Below, piece by piece: positions 32,549 through 42,274 of a stretch of 64,000 bases of DNA. The translations under genes were made by a program, and so were the position numbers. Within the stretch, counting starts at the first letter, position 1. The number at the start of each line of letters is the position of its first letter. Source of the DNA: Paenibacillus paridis. GTDB taxonomy: Bacteria; Bacillota; Bacilli; Paenibacillales; Paenibacillaceae. The stretch lies in NCBI RefSeq assembly GCF_006345825.1, contig NZ_VCIX01000090.1:62001-126000 (forward strand). The letters run 5' to 3'. The notes beneath the pieces are model-generated. The model was not told the origin of the DNA and did no database searches. It worked only from the letters and a program-made list of their open reading frames with translations.

Positions 32549-34318
32549 TTGGCAGCGATGAGATTACGATTTTTCAAAAAAATCCCGACCACAGGCATCA
32601 ATCTGTTCCAGAAGCTGATTCTTGTTTTTTTGATAGCGATCACCCCCGTCTTTATTGTTAGCGCGCTTATTAACCGTTCAGGTGAAGCGGCGATTTCAGG
32701 CGAGATCACGAATTCGCTGAAATCGAATGCCCATTTTTATTTAAATACATTCGAGCTGGAAATGGAAAGATTGATCCGGATGAAGCAGAAATACATTCTG
32801 GACAGCTCCGTGCAAAATTTAATGAGGTACCACACCATTTATTCGGACAGCGATATTATCTATGCCAAACAGGATATTGAGCGAAGACTGCAGCAGTTTA
32901 AGGATTCCAGCTTATTTGTCCATAAGATCAAGCTGATGCTAACGGACTTGGAGACGACGATCCATAATGATCTCATTGAGCAGCAGGTAGAGGAAGCAGA
33001 TATCGAGGAGCTTCAGGGGCTTTACCTTTCGCGGAAGCACATCGCCTCCAATCAAGGCGAGCTCATCATGGGCGAGCATTATCCCAAGAAAGAGATGCAG
33101 GAGGGTACTCCGAAAATATGGCTGGAGATCATTTTGTCCAAAACAAACATGGAACGCTCCTTGCGGGAAGTTGCGACCTATAATGGCGGCGAAGCGTTAA
33201 TTGTTGACCGGGAGGGCAAATGGCTGCTTGGCTCGCTGCCCCAGGAGGGGATGAATAATGAGGAGCTGCTTAGGCTGCTGCAGCTGGGCAAAGCGGAGGA
33301 AGACGCCAGCGGAATCGGAAGGTTTATGATTGATGGCAGCGCTTACGTTTTTGCTTATGAATCATCCTCCTTGCTGGGTGCAACGCTTGTCGCTTACGTA
33401 CCGGAGAATAGCTTTCTGGGCCCTATCAAATGGTACAAAAGGATTTATTTCATTTTGGCGGCGACATCGCTATTGGTTATTATTTTCTTCTCCACCTGGA
33501 TTTACAGTCTCATTCATAAGCCGATGATTCGGCTGACAGGAGCTTTCCGGCGATTGGAGAAGGGGGTGTTCAATACGCTGCTCGAATCGGACCGCAAGGA
33601 TGAATTCAACTATTTATATCAGCAGTTCAATAAAATGTCCGGCAGATTGGAAGGATTGATCAATGACGTATATGAGCATGAGCTGAGGCTGAACCGGGCC
33701 GAATTAAAGCAGCTGCAGGCTCAAATTAACCCGCATTTCCTGTATAACATCTTTTTTCTGCTGAATCGGATCATCCAGCTTGATGATATCGAAAACGCCA
33801 AGCGGCTGACCAAATACTTAGGCCAATTTTTCCGGTTTATTACGCGCAACAAGGAAGATGAGGCTCTGCTCAAAGAAGAAATGTCGCATATTGAAGCTTA
33901 CATTGGCATTCAGAGCCTGCGCTTCGGAAGCAAGCTGGCCGTTCAAATCGATCTGCTTCCGGCAGCAGCAGAACAGCTTATCGTACCGAGGCTGATTTTG
34001 CAGCCCATCGTAGAAAACGCTTTTGAATACGGGCTAGAGGATCATCACGAGCAGGGAATTTTGCACATTTGGTTTGAGCTGGCGGAGGAAGAGCTGCTCA
34101 TTCACATCGAGGATAATGGCATCGGCTTGACAGAAGCGACGGTTGAGAGCTTGCAGCAGCTGTTATTGTCCCAGGGCAGAGACATTGAGACCACAGGCAT
34201 TTTGAATATCCATCGGAGAGTCCAGTTGAAGTTTGGACAAGCCTATGGATTGACGATTGGTCGGAGCAAGGACGGCGGGCTGCATGTCATGCTGCGATTG
34301 CCGATTCATTCCAGCTAA
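32549..34318 (+). CDS. YesM-type sensor histidine kinase
   Basis: A 589-residue membrane kinase. TM1 is ~22-42 and TM2 ~298-321, flanking an extracytoplasmic sensor domain. A HAMP-like linker follows, then the His_kinase core QINPHFLYNIF with H396 and HATPase (PIVENAFEYGLEDHHEQG, IEDNGIGL). I keep the TTG start with AAAGGGAAG 5 bp upstream; ATG 32558 is the alternative. It lies 19 bp before its AraC-type partner, and an LplABC transporter follows. Such pairs sense extracellular oligosaccharides and induce the adjacent importer. Confidence 0.92.
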   Translation: MAAMRLRFFKKIPTTGINLFQKLILVFLIAITPVFIVSALINRSGEAAISGEITNSLKSNAHFYLNTFELEMERLIRMKQKYILDSSVQNLMRYHTIYSDSDIIYAKQDIERRLQQFKDSSLFVHKIKLMLTDLETTIHNDLIEQQVEEADIEELQGLYLSRKHIASNQGELIMGEHYPKKEMQEGTPKIWLEIILSKTNMERSLREVATYNGGEALIVDREGKWLLGSLPQEGMNNEELLRLLQLGKAEEDASGIGRFMIDGSAYVFAYESSSLLGATLVAYVPENSFLGPIKWYKRIYFILAATSLLVIIFFSTWIYSLIHKPMIRLTGAFRRLEKGVFNTLLESDRKDEFNYLYQQFNKMSGRLEGLINDVYEHELRLNRAELKQLQAQINPHFLYNIFFLLNRIIQLDDIENAKRLTKYLGQFFRFITRNKEDEALLKEEMSHIEAYIGIQSLRFGSKLAVQIDLLPAAAEQLIVPRLILQPIVENAFEYGLEDHHEQGILHIWFELAEEELLIHIEDNGIGLTEATVESLQQLLLSQGRDIETTGILNIHRRVQLKFGQAYGLTIGRSKDGGLHVMLRLPIHSS

Positions 34319-34337
34319 CTTAAGGAGGAAGCCGAAC

Positions 34338-36008
34338 ATGTACCGGTTATTGATTGTAGACAACGAAGAATATGTCGTGAATGGCTTGGTGGAGCTGTTT
34401 AATCCAGCCCGGCACCCGGAAATCGAGGTCGCAGGCGCTTATTCAGCGGCGGAAGCCTTGAATGTGCTCATGACGACCCAAATGGATATTGTAATTACCG
34501 ATATACGGATGCCAGGCATGAACGGATTGGAATTGCAAAAAATTATGGTTGCCCGATGGCCGTATTGCAAGGTTATTTTTCTATCGGGCTACGACGATTT
34601 TAATTATGCGCAGGAGGCCATTCGGCAGGGCTCCGTTAATTATATTTTGAAGACGGAAGAGGATGAGGTCATTGTAGCGGCGGTTTATGCGGCGATTAAG
34701 CTTGTTCAAGGAGAACAGGAAGCCAAAACCCTACTGGAAGATGCAAAAAAACAAGTGAAGCAGGCGCTTGGGGCACTGCAAAGGGAGTTTTTTGAAAGTT
34801 TGCTCCTTGGCGATAAAGTGGCCTATAAATCTTTGCCTCAGCAGCTTGACGAGCTGCAGATCCCATTGCTGCCAGAGAAGCAACTGTTCGCGGTAATCGC
34901 TAAAGTGGATGAATGGGAGCAGCCTTATTCGCAGTACGATCGCTCCTTGCTGCTCTACGCGGTTCAAAACATTGCCAATGAATATTTATCGCTATCGATG
35001 ATTCATTACTCCTTTATTTACGACCGTTCGAAAATCATATGGCTGATGCAATCCAAAGCCGAGCCTTGGATCGATCATACGCAAATTGCCAGCACGATGA
35101 ATATGACGTCCCATTTTGTCTATGGCACCTTTGAATGCATTCAATCCTCTTGCCGGGATTTGCTTAATCTGTCGATGTCATTTGCCATTGGCGGCCATCC
35201 GTTTGAATGGCCGCAGCTAGGCGAGCATCTCGACCAATTGAAAAATAACATGACCTCTTCGATTAAGAAGCAGCAGCTTGTACTGGATGAGCGGCAGCGT
35301 TCGGATCAAGCGGGGGAGAGCAGAAGCTTTCCGGATCGCTTAGAGATCTTTAAGCATTATGAGCATTTAGCCTATTGTCTGGAGCACAAAAACAAAGAGG
35401 AGTTTCATCGGGTATTGGAGCTCTTGCTTCATATTGGAGAGCAGGCTTTCCATGGTCGGCATACGATCGTCTGTTTGCAAATATCCAGCTCAATCTATGC
35501 TTTGCTGCTTGCCTATTTGGAGAAGCTTAACCTTGCAGAAATGCCGGTGTGGATTTCGGAGCTGCAAGCCAGCCTTGAAACCGGCTTAGCGAGCAACTGG
35601 GATTGGCAGATGGAGCAGCTGCAGCGATTGGCAAGATACATCTTGGAGCAGTGCCTGCCTGCGGAAGAACATGAGGAAAATCGCGTCGTGCAAAGCATTC
35701 ATGCTTACCTGAGTAGCCATTTAGGCGGCGATTTATCCCTGAAGACGATGGCCTTTGCCATTGGCCATAATCCTTCCTATTTGTCGCGATTGTACAAGCA
35801 GAAGGCAGGAAAGGCATTATCAGAGACGATTAACGAGTTGAAGCTGGCAAGAGCCAAGGAGCTGCTTGCGGAGCCGCAGTACCGAATCGGCGATGTCTCC
35901 AAAGCGGTCGGTTTTTTGTCCGAGCATTATTTTTACCGCTTCTTCAAGAAGGCTACCCAGATGACCCCGCAGGAGTACCGCGAACAGCTGCAGGTAAACG
36001 AAAGATAG
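34338..36008 (+). CDS. YesN-type response regulator with AraC DNA-binding domain
   Basis: A 556-residue regulator. ATG 34338 follows AAGGAGG. The receiver occupies 1-120 with D8, acceptor D55 (ITDIRMPG) and a lysine in NYILKTEEDE. A long middle region (~130-440) has no recognisable domain, as usual in the YesN group. The AraC double helix-turn-helix is at ~455-552 (LSLKTMAFAIGHNPSYLSRLY, IGDVSKAVGFLSEHYFYRFF). It should activate the LplABC operon that begins 115 bp downstream. Confidence 0.93.
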   Translation: MYRLLIVDNEEYVVNGLVELFNPARHPEIEVAGAYSAAEALNVLMTTQMDIVITDIRMPGMNGLELQKIMVARWPYCKVIFLSGYDDFNYAQEAIRQGSVNYILKTEEDEVIVAAVYAAIKLVQGEQEAKTLLEDAKKQVKQALGALQREFFESLLLGDKVAYKSLPQQLDELQIPLLPEKQLFAVIAKVDEWEQPYSQYDRSLLLYAVQNIANEYLSLSMIHYSFIYDRSKIIWLMQSKAEPWIDHTQIASTMNMTSHFVYGTFECIQSSCRDLLNLSMSFAIGGHPFEWPQLGEHLDQLKNNMTSSIKKQQLVLDERQRSDQAGESRSFPDRLEIFKHYEHLAYCLEHKNKEEFHRVLELLLHIGEQAFHGRHTIVCLQISSSIYALLLAYLEKLNLAEMPVWISELQASLETGLASNWDWQMEQLQRLARYILEQCLPAEEHEENRVVQSIHAYLSSHLGGDLSLKTMAFAIGHNPSYLSRLYKQKAGKALSETINELKLARAKELLAEPQYRIGDVSKAVGFLSEHYFYRFFKKATQMTPQEYREQLQVNER

Positions 36009-36123
36009 TCCATCAGGTAACAATATCAAAGTAGATGGCTCATTGGGTTTCCCCATACAATGGAGCTACGGTTATAGGCCTAGCCAATCAAAAACAGCAA
36101 TGAGCATATTAGGGGGTTACGCA

Positions 36124-37782
36124 ATGAGAAGCAAGAAATGGATGTTGACCATGCTTCTATTCCTATTCGCGGCCATGACGGTTTTGCCGGCTTGCACCGG
36201 AAACGATCGCAACGAGGAACAACAAGAAGGAAACACGAACGGAACGAATCCGCCAGCACAGGAAGTATTGGATATCGATTGGTACGTGAATTTGTCCTGG
36301 TGGAAATATAGCGGCGATTATGGCAAGGATAAATTCTCGCAGCTGATTCGCGACAAATTCGGTCTTAATATTAATTTCATTACGCCGGCCGGAGATGGCT
36401 CGGAGCAAATGTCAGCCATGATCGCTACCGGGCAAATTCCGGATATCATCACGGTGGAGTCTTGGATGGATTACAAAACAAGCCTAGCGAAGGGCGGCTA
36501 TTTGATCTCTTTAAACGAGCTGATCGAGAAATATGCCCCAGACTTTAAGCCATATGAGGATATTTTCAATTGGTATAAGGAATCGGACGGCAATACGTAC
36601 GTCTTGCCTAACTTTGCTTATTCCAGCTATGCGTTAAAGCCCGGCGAGCAGCTTGAATCGAACAGCGCCTTTACGCTAAGAAGCGATATTTACGAGCAGC
36701 TGGGGCGTCCGGATATTTCTACAGCAGATAAGTTTCTGGATGTATTGGAACGAGTGAAAAATGAAGTGAAAACGTATGACGGCAAGCCGGTCATTCCGCT
36801 TCAGCTCTATGAGTTTACTTCAAACGGGAATAGCTCGCTCGACTGGCTGGTCGAAAATTTTGCGATTCCATATGAGAAGGAAGACGGAACCTACAATAAC
36901 CGCAGGTATGATGCAAAGTATTGGGATACGCTGCGTTTCTTAAATGATGCTTATAACAGAGGACTCATTTCCAAAGATAATTTTACAGATAAGCGGGACC
37001 AAATTAATGAGAAAATCGCGAGCGGCAGAGTGTTTTCTAGCTTGACTTCGCCACAGGATTTTACCGATTCCATGCGTACGCTGTATAACAATGACGATGC
37101 CGCGCAATTTGAAGCATTTGCTTTGCGGAATTATGCAGGCGAGGATCCGGTTCTGACGGATATCCGCGGCTTCGGCTGGCTCGTTACGATGGTGGGCAAG
37201 GAATCCAAGGCGCATGAACGGATTATTAAGCTCATGCAGTTTTTGAACAGCAAGGAAGGCCAGCATATCGTCCATTTTGGCTGGGAGGGCGAAACGTATA
37301 CATATAATGCGGATGGCACGATTGCATGGACGGAGGAGTATACGGAGACACTCGCCAAGGGAGACGGGTCGGAGAAAAAATGGGGAATGGGCTTCAACCT
37401 GCTGATGGACTGGTATTCGGTAAGAGATTTGTTCCCGCAGCCGGATAAACCAGTGGACAGCTACCTGGCCGAGTCGAACATGAAGAAACCGTTAATTCCA
37501 TACAGCTACGATACGAGCGCTTCCGGCGGCAAACCGATCCCGGATCATCCAGGCCGCGACAAGATGCTGGAAACGGGCAACCGGCTCTCCTTATTTTGGG
37601 GCAGAGAGCTGCCGCGGATTATCATGGCTGAATCGGAGGAGAAGGCACGCAGCATATATGAGGATACGCTTGCGAAGCTCGATGAAATGGGCAGGTCCGA
37701 ATATGATGCATACACGAATGAGCTGTTCCAAAATGCAAAAGAAGCACTCGGTATCAAGCACTCCTGGCCGCTATACAAATAA
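36124..37782 (+). CDS. LplA-type extracellular sugar-binding lipoprotein
   Basis: A 552-residue lipoprotein; ATG 36124 follows AGGGGG. Lipobox LPAC with C24. The mature protein starts after an Asn/Glu-rich linker, then DIDWYVNLSWWKYSGDYG, a typical opening for the LplA/LipO binding proteins that capture oligosaccharides. It is the first gene of an importer operon with lplB- and lplC-type permeases. The ligand is unknown; downstream enzymes hint at a ribose-containing saccharide. Confidence 0.92.
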   Translation: MRSKKWMLTMLLFLFAAMTVLPACTGNDRNEEQQEGNTNGTNPPAQEVLDIDWYVNLSWWKYSGDYGKDKFSQLIRDKFGLNINFITPAGDGSEQMSAMIATGQIPDIITVESWMDYKTSLAKGGYLISLNELIEKYAPDFKPYEDIFNWYKESDGNTYVLPNFAYSSYALKPGEQLESNSAFTLRSDIYEQLGRPDISTADKFLDVLERVKNEVKTYDGKPVIPLQLYEFTSNGNSSLDWLVENFAIPYEKEDGTYNNRRYDAKYWDTLRFLNDAYNRGLISKDNFTDKRDQINEKIASGRVFSSLTSPQDFTDSMRTLYNNDDAAQFEAFALRNYAGEDPVLTDIRGFGWLVTMVGKESKAHERIIKLMQFLNSKEGQHIVHFGWEGETYTYNADGTIAWTEEYTETLAKGDGSEKKWGMGFNLLMDWYSVRDLFPQPDKPVDSYLAESNMKKPLIPYSYDTSASGGKPIPDHPGRDKMLETGNRLSLFWGRELPRIIMAESEEKARSIYEDTLAKLDEMGRSEYDAYTNELFQNAKEALGIKHSWPLYK

Positions 37783-37797
37783 CAACCGATAACATAG

Positions 37798-37830
37798 GCC
37801 TGTGCGTCTGCCGGATTTAGGCGCACGGGC
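37798..37830 (+). promoter_or_regulatory. G+C-rich hairpin between binding protein and permease
   Basis: GCCTGTGCGTC (37798-37808) pairs with GGCGCACGGGC (37820-37830) with one mismatch or wobble. No T-run, so it should lower but not stop read-through and protect the upstream mRNA. Confidence 0.6.
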
Positions 37831-37859
37831 GCTAATGGGGACAGGAGGAGGCACTTCTC

Positions 37860-38819
37860 ATGCAGCAAGAAACCGCTTTGACCAAGCTTCGACCGCAGCC
37901 CAGTTTGCCCAGACGTTTATGGAAGCAGTGGCAAATCCAGTTCATGGCGCTTTGCGGCATCGTTTTTATACTGATCTTTAATTATTTGCCGATGTTCGGC
38001 ATTGTCATAGCGTTTAAGAAAGCGGATTACTCGGTCAATCTCATGAAGAGCGTAGTGGAGGCACCATGGGTGGGATTCTCTTATTTTAAGGAATTTATTA
38101 ACGATTATCAATTTAGAGATATTTTGTTTAATACGATTGGACTGAATTTGCTGCAGCTGTTAATCAATTTTCCGGCACCAATTATTTTTGCCATTTTGAT
38201 TAGCGAGATCGTCCACAAGCGCTACAAAAAATTCGTGCAATCAATCACCTATTTTCCGCATTTTATTTCCTGGATTGTCTTTGGCGGCATCGTCATTAAC
38301 ATGCTGTCCGTAGAGTCTGGCGTTGTCGTTCCGATTCTAATGAAGCTTGGTTTCATTGACGAGCCAGTCGCGATACTGGGGGAGGCAACGGCCTTCTGGG
38401 GGTTAATCATCATCACCTCTATTATTAAGGGGTTGGGCTGGGGCTCGATCATCTATTTGGCAGCAATTACGTCTATAGATCCCACTTTGTACGAGGCAGC
38501 AACGATTGACGGAGCGGGAAGGTTTAGACGGATTTGGCATATTACGCTTCCATCCATATCGGGAACGATCATCGTTTTTTTCCTGCTGTCCGTCAGCAAT
38601 CTACTTAATTCGTCCTTCGATCATATTTGGGTATTCCAAAATCCGTTGAATCTGGAACGCAGCGAAGTTATCGATACCTTTGTGTACAAAATGGGGATCA
38701 CCCAGATGCGTTATTCCTATACGACAGCGGTAGGGCTGTTCAAGTCCCTGGTAGCGCTGGTGCTGCTGGTGGCCGGGCATCTTCTTAGCAAACGCATTGC
38801 CGGCCGCGGTATTTTTTAG
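37860..38819 (+). CDS. LplB-type sugar ABC permease
   Basis: A 319-residue permease with six membrane segments. The long N-terminal tail, MFGIVIAFKKADYSVN and FKEFINDYQFRDILFNTIGLN are typical of LplB. The EAA loop is YEAATIDGAGRFRRIWHITLP. RBS GGAGGAGG. It pairs with the next permease to form the channel; the ATPase is not encoded here and is presumably a shared MsmX-type protein. Confidence 0.93.
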   Translation: MQQETALTKLRPQPSLPRRLWKQWQIQFMALCGIVFILIFNYLPMFGIVIAFKKADYSVNLMKSVVEAPWVGFSYFKEFINDYQFRDILFNTIGLNLLQLLINFPAPIIFAILISEIVHKRYKKFVQSITYFPHFISWIVFGGIVINMLSVESGVVVPILMKLGFIDEPVAILGEATAFWGLIIITSIIKGLGWGSIIYLAAITSIDPTLYEAATIDGAGRFRRIWHITLPSISGTIIVFFLLSVSNLLNSSFDHIWVFQNPLNLERSEVIDTFVYKMGITQMRYSYTTAVGLFKSLVALVLLVAGHLLSKRIAGRGIF

Positions 38820-38830
38820 GAGGGGAACAA

Positions 38831-39703
38831 ATGGTTACCAAACGGTTCGACTGGTTTATTGTGTTGAATTACACCTTTCTGGCACTCTTTTGCGTCATTA
38901 CCATCTATCCGATTTATTTTGTGCTTATTGGATCTTTTAACGAAGGAAGCGACTATATGCGGGGCGGGGTATTTTTGTTTCCGCGGGAATTCAGCCTTGC
39001 TAACTACGGCGTTGTGCTGCAGGACGAGAGGTTGTACGTGGGGCTTAAGGTCAGCATCCTTCGCACCGTCATCGGCACCTTAACGAGCATCCTGTTTACC
39101 GCGATGGTGTCCTATGCCATGTCACGGAAAAATTTAATTTGGCGCAGCCCTTATTATTGGCTCCATCTGATCACCTTGTTTTTTGGCGGGGGACTCATTC
39201 CTTACTTTCTTGTATTAAAAAACCTAGCGCTGATTAACTCCTTTTGGGTGTATATTATTCCGTCTATGTTTTCTGTGTTTAACATGATTATTTTCAACTC
39301 GTTTTTCCGAGAGATTCCGGAGGAGCTGCATGAGTCGGCAACCGTTGACGGGGCCAATGAGTTTCGCATTTTTCTGTCTATGTTTATTCCGCTTTCTGTG
39401 CCCGTGCTGGCCACTGTCGGGCTGTGGAATGCGGTGTATCATTGGAACTCGTTCTTTGATGCGATGATCTTTACGACCAAAAGGGATTTAATGCCGCTGC
39501 AGCTTTTGTTGATGAAAATGATCCGGGAAGCGGACGTCATATCGAACAGCCAATATATCCCTCCGCAGGTACAGCGCAAGATCAGCGTACAAACGATTCG
39601 GATGGCAGCTATCATGGTGAGCACCGTACCGATTTTATGCGTCTATCCTTTTTTGCAGCGATATTTCGTTACGGGCTTTATGGTCGGGTCGCTTAAAGGA
39701 TAA
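38831..39703 (+). CDS. LplC/YtcP-type sugar ABC permease
   Basis: A 290-residue permease, 11 bp after its partner. Six hydrophobic segments; EAA loop HESATVDGANEFRIFLSMFIPLS-type (residues ~169-190), and the C-terminal QRYFVTGFMVGSLKG is characteristic of this subfamily. Confidence 0.93.
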   Translation: MVTKRFDWFIVLNYTFLALFCVITIYPIYFVLIGSFNEGSDYMRGGVFLFPREFSLANYGVVLQDERLYVGLKVSILRTVIGTLTSILFTAMVSYAMSRKNLIWRSPYYWLHLITLFFGGGLIPYFLVLKNLALINSFWVYIIPSMFSVFNMIIFNSFFREIPEELHESATVDGANEFRIFLSMFIPLSVPVLATVGLWNAVYHWNSFFDAMIFTTKRDLMPLQLLLMKMIREADVISNSQYIPPQVQRKISVQTIRMAAIMVSTVPILCVYPFLQRYFVTGFMVGSLKG

Positions 39704-39730
39704 CTCAAATGGAACATTGGAGGGAAATCG

Positions 39731-40747
39731 ATGCCTAAAGCTGGGGTTTATCAAATGTTTGACGAGGAGGAGGGCATCTATAATTACTGCCCTTCGCCCG
39801 TGTGTACCGATGAAGAAACGATGTACATTTTCTTTTGTGCCAATACGTGGCCAGGCCTTGTTATTGATGACATTTATGCGCGAAAAGGCAAGCTTGTGGA
39901 CGGTACGTGGCAATTTGGGGACAAGTTCCGCGTGCTTGAGCCTTCTCGGCTGGGATGGGATAACATCCATGTATGCGATCCCGATGTCATCCAAGGGGAA
40001 TTTCGGTATCAAGGTGAAACCTATCCATGGATGATGGTTTTCTTAGGCTGCGATATCCATTACAGCTACCATAACCAAATCGGGATCGCTTTTGCCAAGG
40101 AGATCCAAGGGCCTTATGTCAAATATGATGGCAACCCCATCGTGAACTATGAAGAGGTATTTCATTGGGGTGCGGGGCAGCCTTGCGTAATATCGCTGGA
40201 TGGCAAAGGGAAATTCCGCATGCTGTATACGCAATCCGTACATGAGTACGAGAGGCGCCTGATCGGAACGAGAACTTTTTGGCGAGACTTTGACCTCTCG
40301 GATGCGGACCATCCAATCATAACGGAGGAAGTAGCGATGCATGAGGGAGGGATAACGAACAAGGATAAGGAAGGTGCGGTAGCCGTATTTAACCCGTCGC
40401 TCATGTGGGACCGGCAGCAGGATCTGTACTATTTGACGAGGGAAGGTACGCCCTTCGACCGCGAGCGCGTTCCTGGCTTTATCTCCTCCTATTCTCAGGT
40501 TTGTGTAATTTCTAGACAAAACTTTGAGCGGAATGAAGGCGGCTGGCAGGTCCTGTACAACATCGATCAAGGAGATACGGGTTTTCCCCGCAATCATAAC
40601 GCAGGTCTAATCAAAGACGCGTTCGGCTGGCAGCCGCAGGGCAGAGTGCCTCAAGTGGCTGTCACGGTCTCCGAACTCATGGATCAAGGTTTTTTATGGA
40701 CGTATAGAATCTATTATACGGAGATTCAAGTAGAGGAACAGTCATGA
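39731..40747 (+). CDS. Cytosolic five-bladed beta-propeller glycosidase-like protein
   Basis: A 338-residue protein without signal peptide, related to the secreted protein at 30923-32338. Shared motifs are HVCDPDVI, SYHNQIGIAFA, GAGQPCVISLDG and RNHNAGL. The repeated Asp/Trp-rich blade pattern fits the GH43/GH32/GH117-like propeller superfamily; I cannot name the family or the nucleophile. Its place behind the permeases indicates hydrolysis of the imported saccharide. GGAGGG precedes the ATG. Confidence 0.7.
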   Translation: MPKAGVYQMFDEEEGIYNYCPSPVCTDEETMYIFFCANTWPGLVIDDIYARKGKLVDGTWQFGDKFRVLEPSRLGWDNIHVCDPDVIQGEFRYQGETYPWMMVFLGCDIHYSYHNQIGIAFAKEIQGPYVKYDGNPIVNYEEVFHWGAGQPCVISLDGKGKFRMLYTQSVHEYERRLIGTRTFWRDFDLSDADHPIITEEVAMHEGGITNKDKEGAVAVFNPSLMWDRQQDLYYLTREGTPFDRERVPGFISSYSQVCVISRQNFERNEGGWQVLYNIDQGDTGFPRNHNAGLIKDAFGWQPQGRVPQVAVTVSELMDQGFLWTYRIYYTEIQVEEQS

Positions 40748-40759
40748 GGAGGAACGGCC

Positions 40760-41311
40760 ATGTCTAGAACCTATGTGCTTCAATCGCCGGGAATCGCGAT
40801 AGCTGCGGCAAGGATGAAGGCGGATGCTAATTATATCGGCATCGCTGACCAAGCGCTGGTAAGCAAGCTTGCCCATAATCATGTATTTCTTTGCGAAGCA
40901 TGGGAACAAGGCCCGATAACGGAACGCAGGCTACAGCGTTTATATCACCGGCTGATGCCTGGAGATTCGTTGTTTATGGAAACAAACCTGCCGGAGCCGT
41001 TACTGAGAAAGGCGTTAAGCTATGCCAAGGAAGCCGGCGCGACAACTGTGCTCGTCTACATGAAGCCCGACCTGAATAAATATGCCATAGCGGGTTCGCA
41101 AGCGGACATTCTCATCTTACCGGAGAGCAGCGTAAATATGGCGGCTAATCGGGTCATTACGTTTGGTGAGCACGAGCATGCGGAGGCACTGGCCGGAGCA
41201 TTTGCTTTGGCACTGATGAACGGTTTGGATGAGAAACAAGCCGAGGCATTTTATCGCAGGGCGGCATTATCGAAGGATCTGCCTTGGTATGATGAAGTTG
41301 CTTACGGATAA
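40760..41311 (+). CDS. PfkB/ribokinase-like half protein, unknown function
   Basis: A 183-residue protein lying 12 bp after the propeller gene. The middle, METNLPEPLLRKALSYAKEAG, then ATTVLVYMKPDL and ADILILPESSVNMAANR, follows the pattern of the ribokinase of this same locus (QLEIPLNAVKEALQLAREAG, TTVLNPAP, ADYITPNETE). The tail AGAFALALMNGLDEKQAEAF follows the usual post-GAGD helix. The substrate-binding N-terminal half and the GAGD anion hole are missing, so it is unlikely to be a kinase. It could be a regulatory or binding relic. RBS GAGGA precedes the ATG. Confidence 0.6.
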   Translation: MSRTYVLQSPGIAIAAARMKADANYIGIADQALVSKLAHNHVFLCEAWEQGPITERRLQRLYHRLMPGDSLFMETNLPEPLLRKALSYAKEAGATTVLVYMKPDLNKYAIAGSQADILILPESSVNMAANRVITFGEHEHAEALAGAFALALMNGLDEKQAEAFYRRAALSKDLPWYDEVAYG

Positions 41312-41347
41312 ATAACAGAATAATGATGAGATTTAGGAGGGTTATAC

Positions 41348-42274
41348 ATGACAACATTCCCGGTAATTTCTCCCGAAGAGATGGTTAAGCGCCTGGCGCA
41401 TCCCGGTAGACAAAGCAGAATGGTGCTGGATACGGACACCTTTAACGAAATCGATGATCAATTCGCCGTCACGTATGCGCTGCTGTCCGCAGACAACCTG
41501 ATTGTGGAAGCCTTTTATGCGGCGCCATTTTTTAATGAGCTGTCTACCGGCCCAGCCGATGGCATGGAGAAAAGCTACCAAGAGATTCTGAAGATCAGGC
41601 GCATATTGGGAAGAGAGGATGTACCGGTATTTCGCGGTGCGACCTCCTTTCAGCCCGCTGCCGATGAGCCTGTTGACAGCGAAGCGGCACGGGATTTGGT
41701 GAAGCGTGCGATGGCGAGCGATCCATCCGATCCGCTGTATGTGGTCGGTATTGCAGCCATTACGAATGTCGCGGCTGCCCTGCTCCTAGAACCGGCCATT
41801 ATCGAACGGATTGTCGTCGTATGGCTTGGGGGCAATGCGCTGCACTGGCCCGATACAAGGGAATTTAATTTGCAGCAGGACATTCATGCCTCGCGTCTGA
41901 TGTTCGATAGCGGCGTGCCGCTCATCTTAATGCCGTGTGTTGGCGTAGCCACACATCTGCAAACCTCGCTCTCCGAGCTTCGGGATTATGTGAAGGGGCA
42001 AGGCGAGATCGGCGACTATCTGTATGAGACGTACGAGAATTGCTCCTCCGACCATTTTGGCTATTCGAGAGTCATTTGGGATATCGCGGTTATCGCTTGG
42101 CTGAACAACCCTGAATGGTGCTGGAGCACGCTGGTTCACAGTCCGCGCTTATCCGATGATTTCCGTTGGAGCGTGGATACGAACCGCCATTTTATCCGCT
42201 GCGTCCATTTTATCCGGCGGGATGACGTCTTCCGGGATCTGTTCCGTAAAATTCAGGAAAGTGCCCGTCACTGA
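41348..42274 (+). CDS. Inosine-uridine-type nucleoside hydrolase
   Basis: A 308-residue member of the nucleoside hydrolase family that splits N-ribosides (or related ribosides) to ribose. The calcium-site motif is VLDTDTFNEIDDQFA (residues 26-40, DxDxxxxxDD), with further conserved segments VGIAAITNVAAAL, VVVWLGGN, EFNLQQDIHASRLMF and VIWDIAVIAWL with the late active-site Asp. All expected acidic residues appear present. AGGAGGG precedes the ATG. Its last base is the first base of the ribokinase start, so product ribose would pass to that kinase. Confidence 0.88.
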   Translation: MTTFPVISPEEMVKRLAHPGRQSRMVLDTDTFNEIDDQFAVTYALLSADNLIVEAFYAAPFFNELSTGPADGMEKSYQEILKIRRILGREDVPVFRGATSFQPAADEPVDSEAARDLVKRAMASDPSDPLYVVGIAAITNVAAALLLEPAIIERIVVVWLGGNALHWPDTREFNLQQDIHASRLMFDSGVPLILMPCVGVATHLQTSLSELRDYVKGQGEIGDYLYETYENCSSDHFGYSRVIWDIAVIAWLNNPEWCWSTLVHSPRLSDDFRWSVDTNRHFIRCVHFIRRDDVFRDLFRKIQESARH

